A stretch of 64,000 bases of DNA from an uncultured Hyphomicrobiaceae bacterium (GCA_947258705.1 CAMYJA010000004.1:62001-126000); one strand, 5' to 3'. Shown: positions 44,266 to 53,500, counted from the first letter of the stretch. Program-made: numbers and translations. The notes: generated by a model not told the origin, from the sequence alone.

Positions 44266-44880
44266 TCAACGCACAGGCCGCTCATTCACTACCTTGAGCC
44301 ATTCATGAATGCGGTTTTCCGGATCCGGATGGGTGATGAAATCCGTGACCACGGCGAGGCTGTCCGCGCCTGCCGCGAGGACGTCTCGGGCACGCTCGAC
44401 CGTCAGGCCGCCGATGGCCACAAGCGGACAGTCGATTTTCGATTTCCATTCGCCAATGCGGTCGAGCCCCTGTGGCGACCATTTCATCTTCTTGAGTTTG
44501 GTCTCGAAAATGGGGCCGAGGGCGATATAGTCGGCATCCGCCCGCAGGGCGGTTTCAAGTTCCGCGTGGTCATGTGAGCTCACGCCCAGTGCGATATCAG
44601 CGCGCCTGATAGCCTTGAGATCGGCTTCGGCCAAATCTTCCTGGCCGAGATGGATGCAAGCCGCGCCATAGTCGATCGCCTGCCGCCAGTAGTCATTGAC
44701 GATCAGCTGGCAGTCGAAATCCTGCACGGCGCTTACGGCCTCCCTGATCTGGCGGTCTCGTTCGTCCCCGGGCAGACCCTTGATGCGCAATTGAACGGTT
44801 TTTACGCCCAACGGGAGGATGCGTTTCAGCCATTGGAGGTCGGGAACGATGGGATAAAAGCGGGCAATTTTCATAGTCAT
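44266..44880 (-). CDS. thiE: Thiamine-phosphate synthase
   Basis: 204 residues. The thiamine monophosphate synthase TIM barrel shows IARFYPIVPDLQWLKRILPL, VKTVQLRIKGLPGDERDRQI, CQLIVNDYWRQAIDYGAACI, HLGQEDL, LGVSSHDHAELETALRADAD, YIALGPIFETKLKKM and CPLVAIGGLTVERARDVLAA. It joins the thiazole and pyrimidine moieties to thiamine phosphate. It starts five bases after the thiG stop, the last gene of the thiO-S-G-E operon. Confidence 0.94.
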   Translation of the reverse strand: MTMKIARFYPIVPDLQWLKRILPLGVKTVQLRIKGLPGDERDRQIREAVSAVQDFDCQLIVNDYWRQAIDYGAACIHLGQEDLAEADLKAIRRADIALGVSSHDHAELETALRADADYIALGPIFETKLKKMKWSPQGLDRIGEWKSKIDCPLVAIGGLTVERARDVLAAGADSLAVVTDFITHPDPENRIHEWLKVVNERPVR

Positions 44881-44885
44881 GGAAT

Positions 44886-45695
44886 TCAGGTGAAGGGCGT
44901 GCCGGCGATGGGTGTAGACGGCGCCGCCATGTCGCGTGGCTCCATGAGGCCGGCGACATGGGCATTGCGTCCGGCGTCGATGGCGAGCGCGAAAGCTTTC
45001 GCCATGGTGACCGGATCATGGGCCTTCGCGACCGCGGTGTTGAGCAATATGGCGTCGTAGCCGAATTCCATCGCCAGGGCCGCGTGGGAGGGCGCGCCGA
45101 TGCCGGCATCGATGATCAGTGGAATATCTGGGAAATAGGCCCGCAGCGTTTTAAGGGCTTCGGGATTACGCAGGCCCTGACCTGTTCCAATCGGAGCCCC
45201 CCAGGGCATGAGAACCTCGCAGCCAGCCTCGATCAGCTTTTCCGCGATGGAGAGATCTTCCGTCATATAGGGCAGTACCTTGAAGCCGTCGCGCAGCAAT
45301 ACGCGGGCAGCGCCCAACAGGCCGAGAAGATCGGGCTGGAGGGTATCATTGTTGGCGATGACTTCGAGCTTGATCCAGGGCGTGTCAAAGAGTTCGCGCG
45401 CCATTTCCGCCGTCGCGACCGCTTCCTTGACTGAGTTGCAACCGGCCGTGTTGGGAAGCAATCTGACATCGAGCGAGCCGATCAGGTCGATGAATTTCCT
45501 ACCCTCCTTTTGCCGCGCGTTTTCGCGCCGGAGAGATATGGTGACGATTTCCGTCCGGGAGGCTTTTACCGCGTCGCACAGAATTTTCGGCGAGGGGTAC
45601 TGGGCCGTGCCGAGAAGCAGCCGCGAGTGGAATTCCTCGCCGTAGAGTTTAAGCGGCGTTTCCTTTCGGACGGGTGCTGGATCAATAATGTTCAT
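44886..45695 (-). CDS. thiG: Thiazole synthase
   Basis: 269 residues. ThiG landmarks: [60 protein letters not shown] (the Schiff-base Lys), [20 protein letters not shown] and [20 protein letters not shown]. It makes the thiazole phosphate from deoxyxylulose 5-phosphate, dehydroglycine and the ThiS thiocarboxylate. The 39 bases between thiS and thiG hold its ribosome site. Confidence 0.96.
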   Translation of the reverse strand: MNIIDPAPVRKETPLKLYGEEFHSRLLLGTAQYPSPKILCDAVKASRTEIVTISLRRENARQKEGRKFIDLIGSLDVRLLPNTAGCNSVKEAVATAEMARELFDTPWIKLEVIANNDTLQPDLLGLLGAARVLLRDGFKVLPYMTEDLSIAEKLIEAGCEVLMPWGAPIGTGQGLRNPEALKTLRAYFPDIPLIIDAGIGAPSHAALAMEFGYDAILLNTAVAKAHDPVTMAKAFALAIDAGRNAHVAGLMEPRDMAAPSTPIAGTPFT

Positions 45696-45734
45696 TCGAT
45701 TTTGTTACTACAGTTTTGCGGAGCGCGCGCCGGG

Positions 45735-45932
45735 TCAGCCGCCCTCGCGGGGGGTGAGGATTTCTATCTTGTCGCCATCTCGAAGCAAGTGGGCATGACG
45801 TCCGTCCTCGGGTACGAACATACCGTTGAGCGCCGTCGCGACCTTGCTGTCTCCGAGTTCGAGCAATTGACACAGCTCGGCGAGATTTTCCGCCTCGGTG
45901 TGGTGCGCCTCGCCATTCAGTTCAATTTTCAA
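45735..45932 (-). CDS. thiS: Sulfur carrier protein ThiS
   Basis: 65 residues of ubiquitin-like fold, opening MKIELNGEAHHTEAENLAEL and ending with the required Gly-Gly (EILTPREGG), which is adenylated and thiocarboxylated. Its start overlaps the thiO stop by 11 bases, showing translational coupling. Confidence 0.95.
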   Translation of the reverse strand: MKIELNGEAHHTEAENLAELCQLLELGDSKVATALNGMFVPEDGRHAHLLRDGDKIEILTPREGG

Positions 45933-46935
45933 TCATCAACTCCGATGTTTGCCTACCTGTTTCAATATAGTGCCTTGTCAGCTCAGCCAAAACGGGGGCG
46001 AGCAGAAAACCGTGCCTGAAAAGACCGTTAATATAGATGTGGCGCTGATTGTGTAGCACTATTTTAGGTATGTTGTCGGGAAAGGCGGGACGGATGCCGG
46101 TGCTGAATTCGCATAATTCGGCCTCGCCAAAGCCCGGGTGAAGGGCATAGGCCATGGCGAGGAGGTCAAGGGCTGAGCGCAACGTCACATTCGCGGGGTC
46201 CGCGCTTTCGATGACGGTGGCGCCAATCATATAGGTGTGCCCGCCCCAGGGGACGACATAGAACGGGACGCGCGGATGGAGCAGGCGGACCGGACGCGAC
46301 AGATTGATATCCCTGGATTTTATGACCGCCATTTCGCCGCGGACGCCGCGGAGTTCGGGCAGCTGTTCGTGCGCGCCCATGCCGGTGCAATCGATGAGGT
46401 AATCATCGGCGTCATCGCTTAATGCCTGTGTCGATGGATCGTCGACACCGAAGCGCATTCGAACACCAGCCTGTTCGGCCATGCGCAACAAGTCCTGCAT
46501 GGTCTTGCGTGGCGGGAGATGGGCTTCGCTTTCATAGAACAAGGCGCTTTGAAACCTGTTCGCCAGATCGGGTTCGAGGTTTTCGATTTCCCCGGCTTCG
46601 AGCCAGCGATGGCCGTCCGTCCGTTTGGCGAAATGTTTGAGTTCGCTCAGATCCCGCGCCGGGGCGAGCACGAGCGTGCCGTTGATTTTCAGGCCGGGAA
46701 AACTTTTCTTCCAGATCGGGATGGCCTCAAGCCCGAGTTTTCCGACAATGGGCTCGGCGGATTCGGATTCGCAAAAAGGGGCAAGCATGGCGCCGGCGAA
46801 CCAGCTCGAAGCCTCATCGAAAGGTTCGGCCGATTTTTCGACGAGCGATACATGGTGCCCGGCACGGGCGAGGGTGAGGGCCTGCCAGAGACCGGTGATG
46901 CCGGCGCCGAGGATGGTGATATTTTTTGAGGTCAA
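45922..46935 (-). CDS. thiO: Glycine oxidase ThiO
   Basis: 337 residues, a D-amino acid oxidase-type flavoprotein: N-terminal FAD motif ITILGAGITGLWQALTLARA, EKSAEPFDEASSWFAGAML, LRGVRGEMAVIKSRD, VPFYVVPWGGHTYMIGATVI and the C-terminal IYINGLFRHGFLLAPVLAEL. It supplies dehydroglycine for ThiG, the aerobic route. First gene of thiO-S-G-E; only 25 bases separate its start from ggt and no TPP riboswitch is seen there. Confidence 0.92.
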   Translation of the reverse strand: MTSKNITILGAGITGLWQALTLARAGHHVSLVEKSAEPFDEASSWFAGAMLAPFCESESAEPIVGKLGLEAIPIWKKSFPGLKINGTLVLAPARDLSELKHFAKRTDGHRWLEAGEIENLEPDLANRFQSALFYESEAHLPPRKTMQDLLRMAEQAGVRMRFGVDDPSTQALSDDADDYLIDCTGMGAHEQLPELRGVRGEMAVIKSRDINLSRPVRLLHPRVPFYVVPWGGHTYMIGATVIESADPANVTLRSALDLLAMAYALHPGFGEAELCEFSTGIRPAFPDNIPKIVLHNQRHIYINGLFRHGFLLAPVLAELTRHYIETGRQTSELMIEN

Positions 46936-46960
46936 TTTCGATACTCACTCGTGCGCGGGA

Positions 46961-48799
46961 TCAGTCGCCCAATGCGCGGCCTTCACGCCGGGGATCGGCG
47001 CCGCCTTCAATGACACCGTTTTTGAGAATGATAATATGGGCGCCGCTGGTCATGGGTCCTGAGCGGATTTTATGCCCGCGGGCCTCGAGATATTTGCGGG
47101 TTCGTTCGTAAAAGGCGCTCCGGTTAAAGGCGCTCCCGGCGACATTCGCGGACGCAGGCGCACTTTGACCGGACTCGATTTCAAAGGGGCCGTTGCGGCT
47201 GCCGAAATTCGGCCAGGCGGCGGCTTCGGCGGCGTTGGCGTTCCAGTCGATATGGGCGATGATCGATTTTATCACATAGAGAATAATACGCGAGCCGCCC
47301 GGCGAGCCCAAAATCATTCGCAGCTCGCCATCGGGCGCAAAAATCATGGTTGGTGCCATCGAGCTGCGCGGACGCTTGAGGGGCTCGATGCGATTGGCGA
47401 TGGGCCGGCCGCTCCGGTCCTTGGGACGGAACGAAAAATCCGTCATTTCGTTGTTGAGAAGAAAACCGCGCACCATGAACCCAGATCCGAAGGCGGATTC
47501 GATGGTCGAGGTCATAGCGACGGCATTGCCCTGCCGATCGACTATGGAGATATGGCTTGTGCCCTTGTTCTCGATGGTTGCATCGCGGCCGAAACGGCCC
47601 TTGGCGACCTCGGGGGGCGTGCCGGGTTGCGCCTTCGGTGTGGATTTTGCGAGATCAATCAGCTTCGCCCGGTTATTGAGGTAGTCGGGATCCAGCAAGC
47701 CTTCGGGAACGGGCACGAAATCCGGGTCGGCGCTGTAGCGGGCGCGGTCGGCATAGGCGAGCTTTTCGGCCTCGGCAATAATGTGCAGGGCGGCCGGATT
47801 CATGGGGTCACGGCCGAGGTCGAATTTTTCGACGAGTTTCAAGGTCTGGGCGACGGTGTGACCGCCGGAAGAGGGGGGACCCATGCCGCATATTTTATAG
47901 CTGCGGTAGGCGGTGCAGACTGGCGGACGCGGCATCGCCTGATAGGATTTCACATCTTCAGCGGTCATGCCGTCTATGGCCTGGCCGCTCTTCGCAACCG
48001 CCGCCTGCAACGCGCCGACCATGTCTCTGGCGATGCCGCCTTGATAGAAAGCATCGGCGCCACGCGCTGCGACGTGACGAAGCGTGTCGGCGAATTCGGG
48101 GTTTTTCAAAACATGACCGACGGGCCAGGGCTTGTTGCCGGCATTGAAAAAATACTCTTTTGCCCGGGGGGAAAATTTACGCGCCCAGCGACCGCCGAGT
48201 AGCTTGTGAAGACGGGGGCTGACTTTAAATCCCTGTTCGGCCAGGCGGATGGCCGGGGCGAAAAGGTCTTTCCACGGTAGTTGGCCATGGGATTTGTGGG
48301 CCATCTCCAGGGCGCGCAGGAGTCCGGGCACGGCGACGCTCTGCGGGCTTGCGACTGTCTTGAAAAAACGCTGCGGTGCGCCGCCGGGCGTCAGGAACAG
48401 GTCAGGTTTTGCGGCTTTCGGCGCGCGTTCCCTGCCGTCATATGTTTTGAGCTCGGATTGCGCCTTGTCCCAATGGAGGATAAACGCACCGCCGCCAATG
48501 CCCGATGATTGCGGTTCGACCAGATTAAGGACCAGTTGGGTGGCGATGGCCGCATCGATGGCGCTGCCGCCCATTCGCAATATTTCGCGCCCGGCCCGGG
48601 CCGCGTAAGGATTGGCGGCAACCACCATGTGCCTTTTGGCGCGGACAATGTTTTTCGCTTCAAATCCACTGGCTGCTTCAGGATTGGCCCGGCCGGCTTC
48701 AATGTCCTCACCGGCTTTTTGCGCCAGTGCGCTCATCGGCCCCGCAAGCGCCAACAGCCCGGCCAGGACGATTGCCGTCATCTGCTTGTGTCGTTCCAT
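46961..48799 (-). CDS. ggt: Gamma-glutamyltranspeptidase
   Basis: 612 residues from ATG 48799, with a signal peptide (MTAIVLAGLLALAGPMSALA); in-frame ATGs at 48781 and 48826 are alternatives. It is an N-terminal nucleophile hydrolase precursor: the autocleavage Thr lies in IENKGTSHISIVDRQGNAVA. Large-subunit text is MVVAANPYAARAGREILRMG, AIDAAIATQLVLNLVEPQSS and GIGGGAFILHWD. Small-subunit text is FGSGFMVRGFLLNNEMTDFS and APTMIFAPDGELRMILGSPG. It cleaves gamma-glutamyl bonds of glutathione in the periplasm. It ends just before thiO and could share its transcript. Confidence 0.94.
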   Translation of the reverse strand: MERHKQMTAIVLAGLLALAGPMSALAQKAGEDIEAGRANPEAASGFEAKNIVRAKRHMVVAANPYAARAGREILRMGGSAIDAAIATQLVLNLVEPQSSGIGGGAFILHWDKAQSELKTYDGRERAPKAAKPDLFLTPGGAPQRFFKTVASPQSVAVPGLLRALEMAHKSHGQLPWKDLFAPAIRLAEQGFKVSPRLHKLLGGRWARKFSPRAKEYFFNAGNKPWPVGHVLKNPEFADTLRHVAARGADAFYQGGIARDMVGALQAAVAKSGQAIDGMTAEDVKSYQAMPRPPVCTAYRSYKICGMGPPSSGGHTVAQTLKLVEKFDLGRDPMNPAALHIIAEAEKLAYADRARYSADPDFVPVPEGLLDPDYLNNRAKLIDLAKSTPKAQPGTPPEVAKGRFGRDATIENKGTSHISIVDRQGNAVAMTSTIESAFGSGFMVRGFLLNNEMTDFSFRPKDRSGRPIANRIEPLKRPRSSMAPTMIFAPDGELRMILGSPGGSRIILYVIKSIIAHIDWNANAAEAAAWPNFGSRNGPFEIESGQSAPASANVAGSAFNRSAFYERTRKYLEARGHKIRSGPMTSGAHIIILKNGVIEGGADPRREGRALGD

Positions 48800-49409
48800 A
48801 TCCTGTCTAAAGCATGTTTTCGGCACTAATGGAAATCAGTGAAAAGCGGTTGTTTGCCTCACGTGCTTTTTCCCGCACAGCGCAGGTGTCGGTGCGTCAT
48901 ATTAAGCGCCGGGTTGTGGACCAGGGATGAAGTGTTTCAAACCGGAACGGCGCTTCGCGCATTCGCTATTTGTCGCTCTCTGGCATAAGGTACTGAAATT
49001 GACTGAAATTTTTTAAATCAAGCGGCCCGAAAATTTGAGCGCCGCCGAAATCGGGCGAAAATGTGGCATATTTCCCACAAGCGTTTACAAATTATCAACG
49101 ATAAACGGCAATCATTGGTTTTTATCGGGCCGATGGGTTGCAACCGAATCTATGCAACGGCACAATCCCCCTGTTCGGTGATTTGTACGGGTGACATTCC
49201 GCTACTTGGTGGCACCTTTGCATGTTTGTTACGGGTCGTGCGAAGCGCGGTTAATGCCAGGAATGATACCCGGATTGATTTTCACATCATTCATTGTGTG
49301 GCGTTAACCAGCGAAACCTCAACAAAGCGAGGACGCGGCTTTGGCTGGATTTTGCGAATGCAAGTTCAGCCGTCCTGACATTGTAGAGACTAAGAAAAAA
49401 TAGGAGTGA
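48800..49409. other. Gene-free stretch between ggt and the YkuD gene
   Basis: No supported gene; the 105-codon frame at 49061-49378 has no ribosome site and no family features. It contains GTTTGCCTCACGTGCTTTTT at 48850-48869, a partial module A repeat 50 bases upstream of ggt, and an AT-rich run with ACTGAAATTGACTGAAATTT near 48993. It probably holds the ggt and YkuD promoters. Confidence 0.5.
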
Positions 49410-49985
49410 GTGATGAATTGCCGTAACCTGATCCGCCATTTGATGGTCATCATGGCTGTTACGCTAGGTTTTACAACGTTTCAACCGGTGGAAGCATCGG
49501 CGCAGGGCTTCTTCTTCGGGGGCGGCAGCAGTCGTTCAGTGGTGGGCTTTTCAAAGCGCCACTCACCGCGCCAAATCATCGTGAGCTTCGGTGATCGGCG
49601 CCTTTATTACGTAACGCGCCGCGGCGAGGCGATCAGCTATCCCATTGCCATTCCCAAGGGCTCGGCGCGCTGGGCCGGCGTTCACAGGATTACATCGAAG
49701 CGGGTTAACCCGAGCTGGGTACCCACACCTACGATGCGCCGCGAAAATCCGCGCCTTCCGAGTTACGTGCCGGGCGGGCATCCGCGCAATCCATTGGGCG
49801 TGCGCGCGCTCTATATCGGCTCCACGATGTATCGTATTCACGGCACCGATGCACCATGGCAGATCGGCGACGCCGTATCTTCCGGCTGCATCCGTATGTA
49901 TAACAATCATGTCATCGACCTTTACCGGCGGGTGCCCGTCGGCACCAAGGTCACTGTGACCTGGAAGCGCTACAAGAGCTACTAG
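49410..49985 (+). CDS. Periplasmic L,D-transpeptidase (YkuD)
   Basis: 191 residues. ATG 49412 has TAGGAGTGAG upstream and is paired with an adjacent ATG. A signal peptide (MVIMAVTLGFTTFQPVEASA) leads to the YkuD domain: RQIIVSFGDRRLYYVTRRGE, YPIAIPKGSARWAGVHRITS, YVPGGHPRNPLGVRALYIGS. The catalytic motif is YRIHGTDAPWQIGDAVSSGCIRM, with His and Cys in place. It makes 3-3 peptidoglycan crosslinks or attaches proteins. Its stop codon lies inside the first unit of a 14-bp tandem repeat. Confidence 0.95.
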   Translation: MMNCRNLIRHLMVIMAVTLGFTTFQPVEASAQGFFFGGGSSRSVVGFSKRHSPRQIIVSFGDRRLYYVTRRGEAISYPIAIPKGSARWAGVHRITSKRVNPSWVPTPTMRRENPRLPSYVPGGHPRNPLGVRALYIGSTMYRIHGTDAPWQIGDAVSSGCIRMYNNHVIDLYRRVPVGTKVTVTWKRYKSY

Positions 49986-50047
49986 CAGCGAGCTACTAGC
50001 AGCGAGTTACTAGCAGCGAGCTATTTATAGCGAGCTATTGATAGCGA
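49978..50047. repeat. Five 14-bp tandem units, each a small palindrome
   Basis: Units at 49978, 49992, 50006, 50020 and 50034: GCTACTAGCAGCGA twice, GTTACTAGCAGCGA, GCTATTTATAGCGA, GCTATTGATAGCGA. Each GCTA..TAGC half is self-complementary, and units 4 and 5 keep a palindrome with a longer stem, a compensatory-looking change. The first unit contains the YkuD stop. Confidence 0.85.
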
Positions 50048-50070
50048 TCAGTCATTAGACTTTCCGGAAA

Positions 50071-50100
50071 GACCGCATCCCAGAGGTGCGGTCTTTTTTT
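50071..50100 (+). terminator. Rho-independent terminator after the YkuD gene
   Basis: GACCGCA, TCCCAGAGG loop, TGCGGTC, then seven T (50094-50100). Module A repeat text (GCCTCACGCG) begins immediately at the end of the T run. Confidence 0.9.
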
Positions 50101-50262
50101 GCCTCACGCGCATTGGCTGCTGCGCAGCCGCACTCCGGCGGGGCGGGCCCACGGCCCGGAGCACGCTTGTGCTCAGTCGGTGCTGGCGGAGGAATGGCGG
50201 CACCTCCGTATTTGCCTCACGCGCATTGGCTGCACCGCCAACCGCACTCCGGCGGGGCTGGT
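50101..50262. repeat. Module A repeats with variant hairpins
   Basis: Two module A copies, at 50095-50160 and 50213-50262, both TTTGCCTCACGCGCATTGGC onward with CGCACTCCGGCGGGG. The inner hairpin differs: GGCTGCTGCGCAGCC in the first, GGCTGCACCGCCAACC in the second. They lie before the thioredoxin-fold gene. Confidence 0.7.
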
Positions 50263-50372
50263 GTTGTCGCGACCGACCTCGTGATTAACCAGTATCCGAT
50301 CGCGAGGTTTTTTCATTGGGCGGCTCCGGTTTACAATTGCGGAAGTGCAAGTGCGATCGGGTTGGAGTATCC

Positions 50373-50765
50373 ATGCGTTTTCCAAAAAGAGTTTTCCTGT
50401 CGGCGGTGCTGGGAATGAGCATCATGTTTCCACAACTCGCGGCGTCGGCTTCGGCATCGACCGGGCAATCTCGGCCGGGGCTCGAGATCGTCGTCTTCGA
50501 AATCGCGGACTGCGCTTATTGCGACGTGTTCAGGAACCGCGTTGCGCAGGCTTACAAACAGACGGATTTTTACGCGCGCGCACCTCTGCGTTTCGTCGAT
50601 CTGGAAAGTCAGGGCACTGCAGGCATGCCGCTGCGGAGCGCGGTTTCGAATGCACCAACCATCGTCGTGCTTTACCGGGGCCGCGAAATCGAAAGGATCG
50701 AGGGCGTGCCGGACGCCAGGCTTTTCTTCAAATTCGTCTCGCGCCTGCTGGAGATTTACGGGTAG
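50373..50765 (+). CDS. Periplasmic thioredoxin-fold protein
   Basis: 130 residues from ATG 50373 (TTGGAG upstream; an upstream ATG has none). A signal peptide (VFLSAVLGMSIMFPQLAASA) precedes a thioredoxin-like domain with the redox pair CAYC in LEIVVFEIADCAYCDVFRN and the cis-Pro region VSNAPTIVVLYRGREIERIE. Related to SoxW/DsbE-like small thioredoxins; substrate unknown. Monocistronic by spacing. Confidence 0.82.
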   Translation: MRFPKRVFLSAVLGMSIMFPQLAASASASTGQSRPGLEIVVFEIADCAYCDVFRNRVAQAYKQTDFYARAPLRFVDLESQGTAGMPLRSAVSNAPTIVVLYRGREIERIEGVPDARLFFKFVSRLLEIYG

Positions 50766-50915
50766 GGTCGAGGACTGCCCCTCAATTATCCCTCTGTTGA
50801 TTGGTAATTAATCAAAGCCGTGTAGACTTCTCTAAAGGCGGGATAACGGGATCCTGCCGGGGAAAAACATGTCCGCTCAACGCTCGCGGGTAGTTTCGGA
50901 TATGGATCGGCTTCG

Positions 50916-51923
50916 ATGAGTATATTTCTCACACTTTTCACATACTGGATTGTGCCGGTTCTGTTTTTGGGCGCGTGTTTGATTTTTCTGCTCCGGCGAA
51001 GGTGGAACTGGAGGCGTGCGGGGCTTTACGGGTTATCCGCATTCGTATCGTTTTTGCTCTTGGGGGCCTATTCCATACTCCAATCGAGAAGTTCAACCGC
51101 GGGCATCGGATTTTTATTTTTGCCGATCATGGCGCTCGTGCCGGGCGGTTTGGGATTTTTACTGGGGAAAATTCATACCGACTATCTGGAACGGCGGCGT
51201 GAAGACAGCCCGGCATGGATGCACCGCATTGCCATGATCGTGCTGTCCGTTCTGATCGCCGCGCCGTTTATCTGGCAGGCGAAAGCGCTCAACGATACGG
51301 TTGCAAAAAACAAGGCGCGCGATATCGAGCATGCGCGGCAAAGTGAGATCATAAAAAAGAACTATAAGGAGCTTGCGGCGTTACTCGCTCAAAATCCGGG
51401 GCGCGAGGCGGAAGTTCTGCGGCAAAAAATGCGCGCGGCCAAAGACCGGACCGAACTCCTGCCCATTGCGGACAACAGGTTTGCAACCCCTGAGATGCTG
51501 GAAGAGCTAAGCCGTTCAAATGTATTGGGAGTGGTTTTGACGGTGGTGAGAAACAGGAATACATCCGTGAACACCCTGGAACGGGTCTACAAAACCCATA
51601 CCTATCCGTTCTATTTTTATGTGGCGCTCTCCGCAAATCCGAAGACGCCGGACTATATTCTTCGCGAATTATATGAAAACCGCCATAAGAATGGGGGTAT
51701 TGCCCTCAGGATGGCGAAGAATCCGAAACTGCCGAAGGACCTCATGGACAGGCTCACAGATGAGCCCAATAAATATGTGTTGAGGAATATTCTCGATAGG
51801 CCCGATACCACCTGCACGCAGGTGGCGCGGGTCATCGAGACGATCGGGCGGCTCGAAGACCGTAATTCCGGCTGGTTGATGGACAAGGCGGAAAAAAAGG
51901 CAAGAAGCTGCATCCAGCCCTAG
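50916..51923 (+). CDS. Membrane protein with LRV-like helical repeats
   Basis: 335 residues. Four N-terminal hydrophobic segments (FLTLFTYWIVPVLFLGACLI, LYGLSAFVSFLLLGAYSILQ, GIGFLFLPIMALVPGGLGFL, IAMIVLSVLIAAPFIWQAKA), a charged helix (about 130-175), then helical repeats of the form N-P/x-T-P-x-x-L-x-x-L: ADNRFATPEMLEELSRSNVL, SANPKTPDYILRELYENRHK, AKNPKLPKDLMDRLTDEPNK. This resembles leucine-rich repeat variant (LRV/HEAT-like) folds, likely a protein-binding platform facing the cytosol. Function not known. Confidence 0.7.
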   Translation: MSIFLTLFTYWIVPVLFLGACLIFLLRRRWNWRRAGLYGLSAFVSFLLLGAYSILQSRSSTAGIGFLFLPIMALVPGGLGFLLGKIHTDYLERRREDSPAWMHRIAMIVLSVLIAAPFIWQAKALNDTVAKNKARDIEHARQSEIIKKNYKELAALLAQNPGREAEVLRQKMRAAKDRTELLPIADNRFATPEMLEELSRSNVLGVVLTVVRNRNTSVNTLERVYKTHTYPFYFYVALSANPKTPDYILRELYENRHKNGGIALRMAKNPKLPKDLMDRLTDEPNKYVLRNILDRPDTTCTQVARVIETIGRLEDRNSGWLMDKAEKKARSCIQP

Positions 51924-52365
51924 GGCGCGCGACCGGACACTCGGTTCAATGCTTCGTCTATACAGCGATCCTCAATAATGCGGTCTTTCGGTATTCCCCA
52001 GATCCTCTATACAACCAGCCTCGTCTTGCCCATGCAGATGGGATTTAGATCACTTCGCCGAAAGGGTGACATCTCGATAGATCTGACACCGCTCACCCGG
52101 ACGATGTTTGTCTGGGCACCCACCTTCGTGGGTGAGACGGAGTGTTGCGGAGGGAATGAGTATTGATTGCAGAGTGTGGGCGAGCTGTGATGATTCTGGG
52201 TCCCGGCCTCTTTCGTTTGCCTGCCTCCGACAGGGCGCCGGGATGACGGAGGGTGAGTATCTCAGTGCTCGTCCAACCTGGTGAGCGCAATATGCGCGCA
52301 ATTGCACCCCCATTGAATGCCATCTATAGTATGCCCGCATTGAATTTTCTGAAAGGACGGATGCC
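51924..52365. other. Gene-free stretch with palindromic repeat remnants
   Basis: No gene. It holds a GGGCACCCACCTTCGTGGGT palindrome near 52114, a GGGTCCCGGCCTCTTTCG half-palindrome near 52197 and a TCTTGCCCATGCAGATGGGA segment near 52024 related to module C. The dctP promoter must lie at its 3' end. Confidence 0.5.
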
Positions 52366-53457
52366 ATGGATCGCCGCTCATTTCTCAAGACATCCGGCGC
52401 CGGTGCGGCGACGGCCGCTGCCACATCGCAACTGCCTGCGCCCGCCATCGCCGGGGGCGTGAAGCATCTGAAGATGGTGACGTCATGGCCCAAGGGTTTT
52501 CCGGGCCTCGGCACGGCGGCGGAGCGTTTTGCGGAACGCTTCGAGAAAGCCACCGACGGGCGCTACAAGATTTCTCTTTATGGCGGCGGCGAGCTGGTTT
52601 CCCCACTCAAATGTCTCGACGCGGTTCAGCAGGGGACGGCCGATTTCTATCATTCCGGCGATTATTATTATCAGGGGAAATCGAAAGGCTATAATTTTTT
52701 CTCGGGCGTTCCGTTCGGATTCCGCGCCGATGAAATGGATGCGTGGATCCATTATGGCGGCGGCCAGAAACTCTGGGACGAGCTCTCGGGGCAATTCGGC
52801 GTGAAGCCCTTCCTGTGCGGCAATACAGGCTCGCAAATGGGCGGGTGGTTCAGGAAGCCCGTGAACAGCCTCGAGGATTTCAAGGGAATTAAAATGCGCA
52901 TGCCGGGACTTGGCGGCGATGTCATTCGTGCGCTCGGAGGTACGCCGGTGACCCTGGCCGGGGCGGACATTCTACCGGCGCTGCAGGCCGGAACGATCGA
53001 TGCGGCGGAATGGGTCGGGCCTTATAACGATCTGGCGTTCGGGTTCTACAAGGTGACGAAGCATTATTATTTTCCCGGTTTTCATGAACCGGGAACGGCG
53101 CTGACGCTCGGTGTCGGGCGGGCAATATGGGACAAGATGAGCCCAACTGATCAGGCGATCCTCGAGGGCTGCACGATTGCGGAGAATAATTTCACCCTGG
53201 CCGAATTCAACGCCAATAACGCGCTGGCGCTGGAAACATTGATCAAGCGGCACAAGGTTCAGCTGCACGAGTTTTCAGACGAGGTCTTCAAGGGTTTTGG
53301 GGCGGCGGCGAAATCGGTCATTGCGGATGCCGCCTCATCCGATCCGCTGACAATGAAAATTTATCAGAGCTTCCTCAATTTTCAGAAAATCGCCGTCAGC
53401 TGGTCGGAGCGATCAGATCAATCCTATATGCGCAAACGCTCGCTGAGCCTGGGTTAG
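52366..53457 (+). CDS. dctP: TRAP transporter substrate-binding protein (2-oxoacid TakP type)
   Basis: 363 residues. A Tat signal is clear (MDRRSFLKTSGAGAATAAAT, RR motif). The DctP fold shows VTSWPKGFPGLGTAAERFAE, GGGELVSPLKCLDAVQQGTA, FHSGDYYYQGKS-like text and GGTPVTLAGADILPALQAGT. The block IDAAEWVGPYNDLAFGFYKV then YYFPGFHEPGTALTLGV is that of the TakP subgroup that binds 2-oxo acids as salt complexes. It delivers substrate to the DctQ/DctM permease encoded directly downstream. Confidence 0.9.
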   Translation: MDRRSFLKTSGAGAATAAATSQLPAPAIAGGVKHLKMVTSWPKGFPGLGTAAERFAERFEKATDGRYKISLYGGGELVSPLKCLDAVQQGTADFYHSGDYYYQGKSKGYNFFSGVPFGFRADEMDAWIHYGGGQKLWDELSGQFGVKPFLCGNTGSQMGGWFRKPVNSLEDFKGIKMRMPGLGGDVIRALGGTPVTLAGADILPALQAGTIDAAEWVGPYNDLAFGFYKVTKHYYFPGFHEPGTALTLGVGRAIWDKMSPTDQAILEGCTIAENNFTLAEFNANNALALETLIKRHKVQLHEFSDEVFKGFGAAAKSVIADAASSDPLTMKIYQSFLNFQKIAVSWSERSDQSYMRKRSLSLG

Positions 53458-53500
53458 GGCATTCCGCGCCTTTTGGCACTGATGAAAGCGGGGGACGGTC

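Noticed and set aside
49061-49378. 105-codon frame between ggt and the YkuD gene
   Set aside because: No Shine-Dalgarno, no hydrophobic or conserved segment, and irregular codon use.
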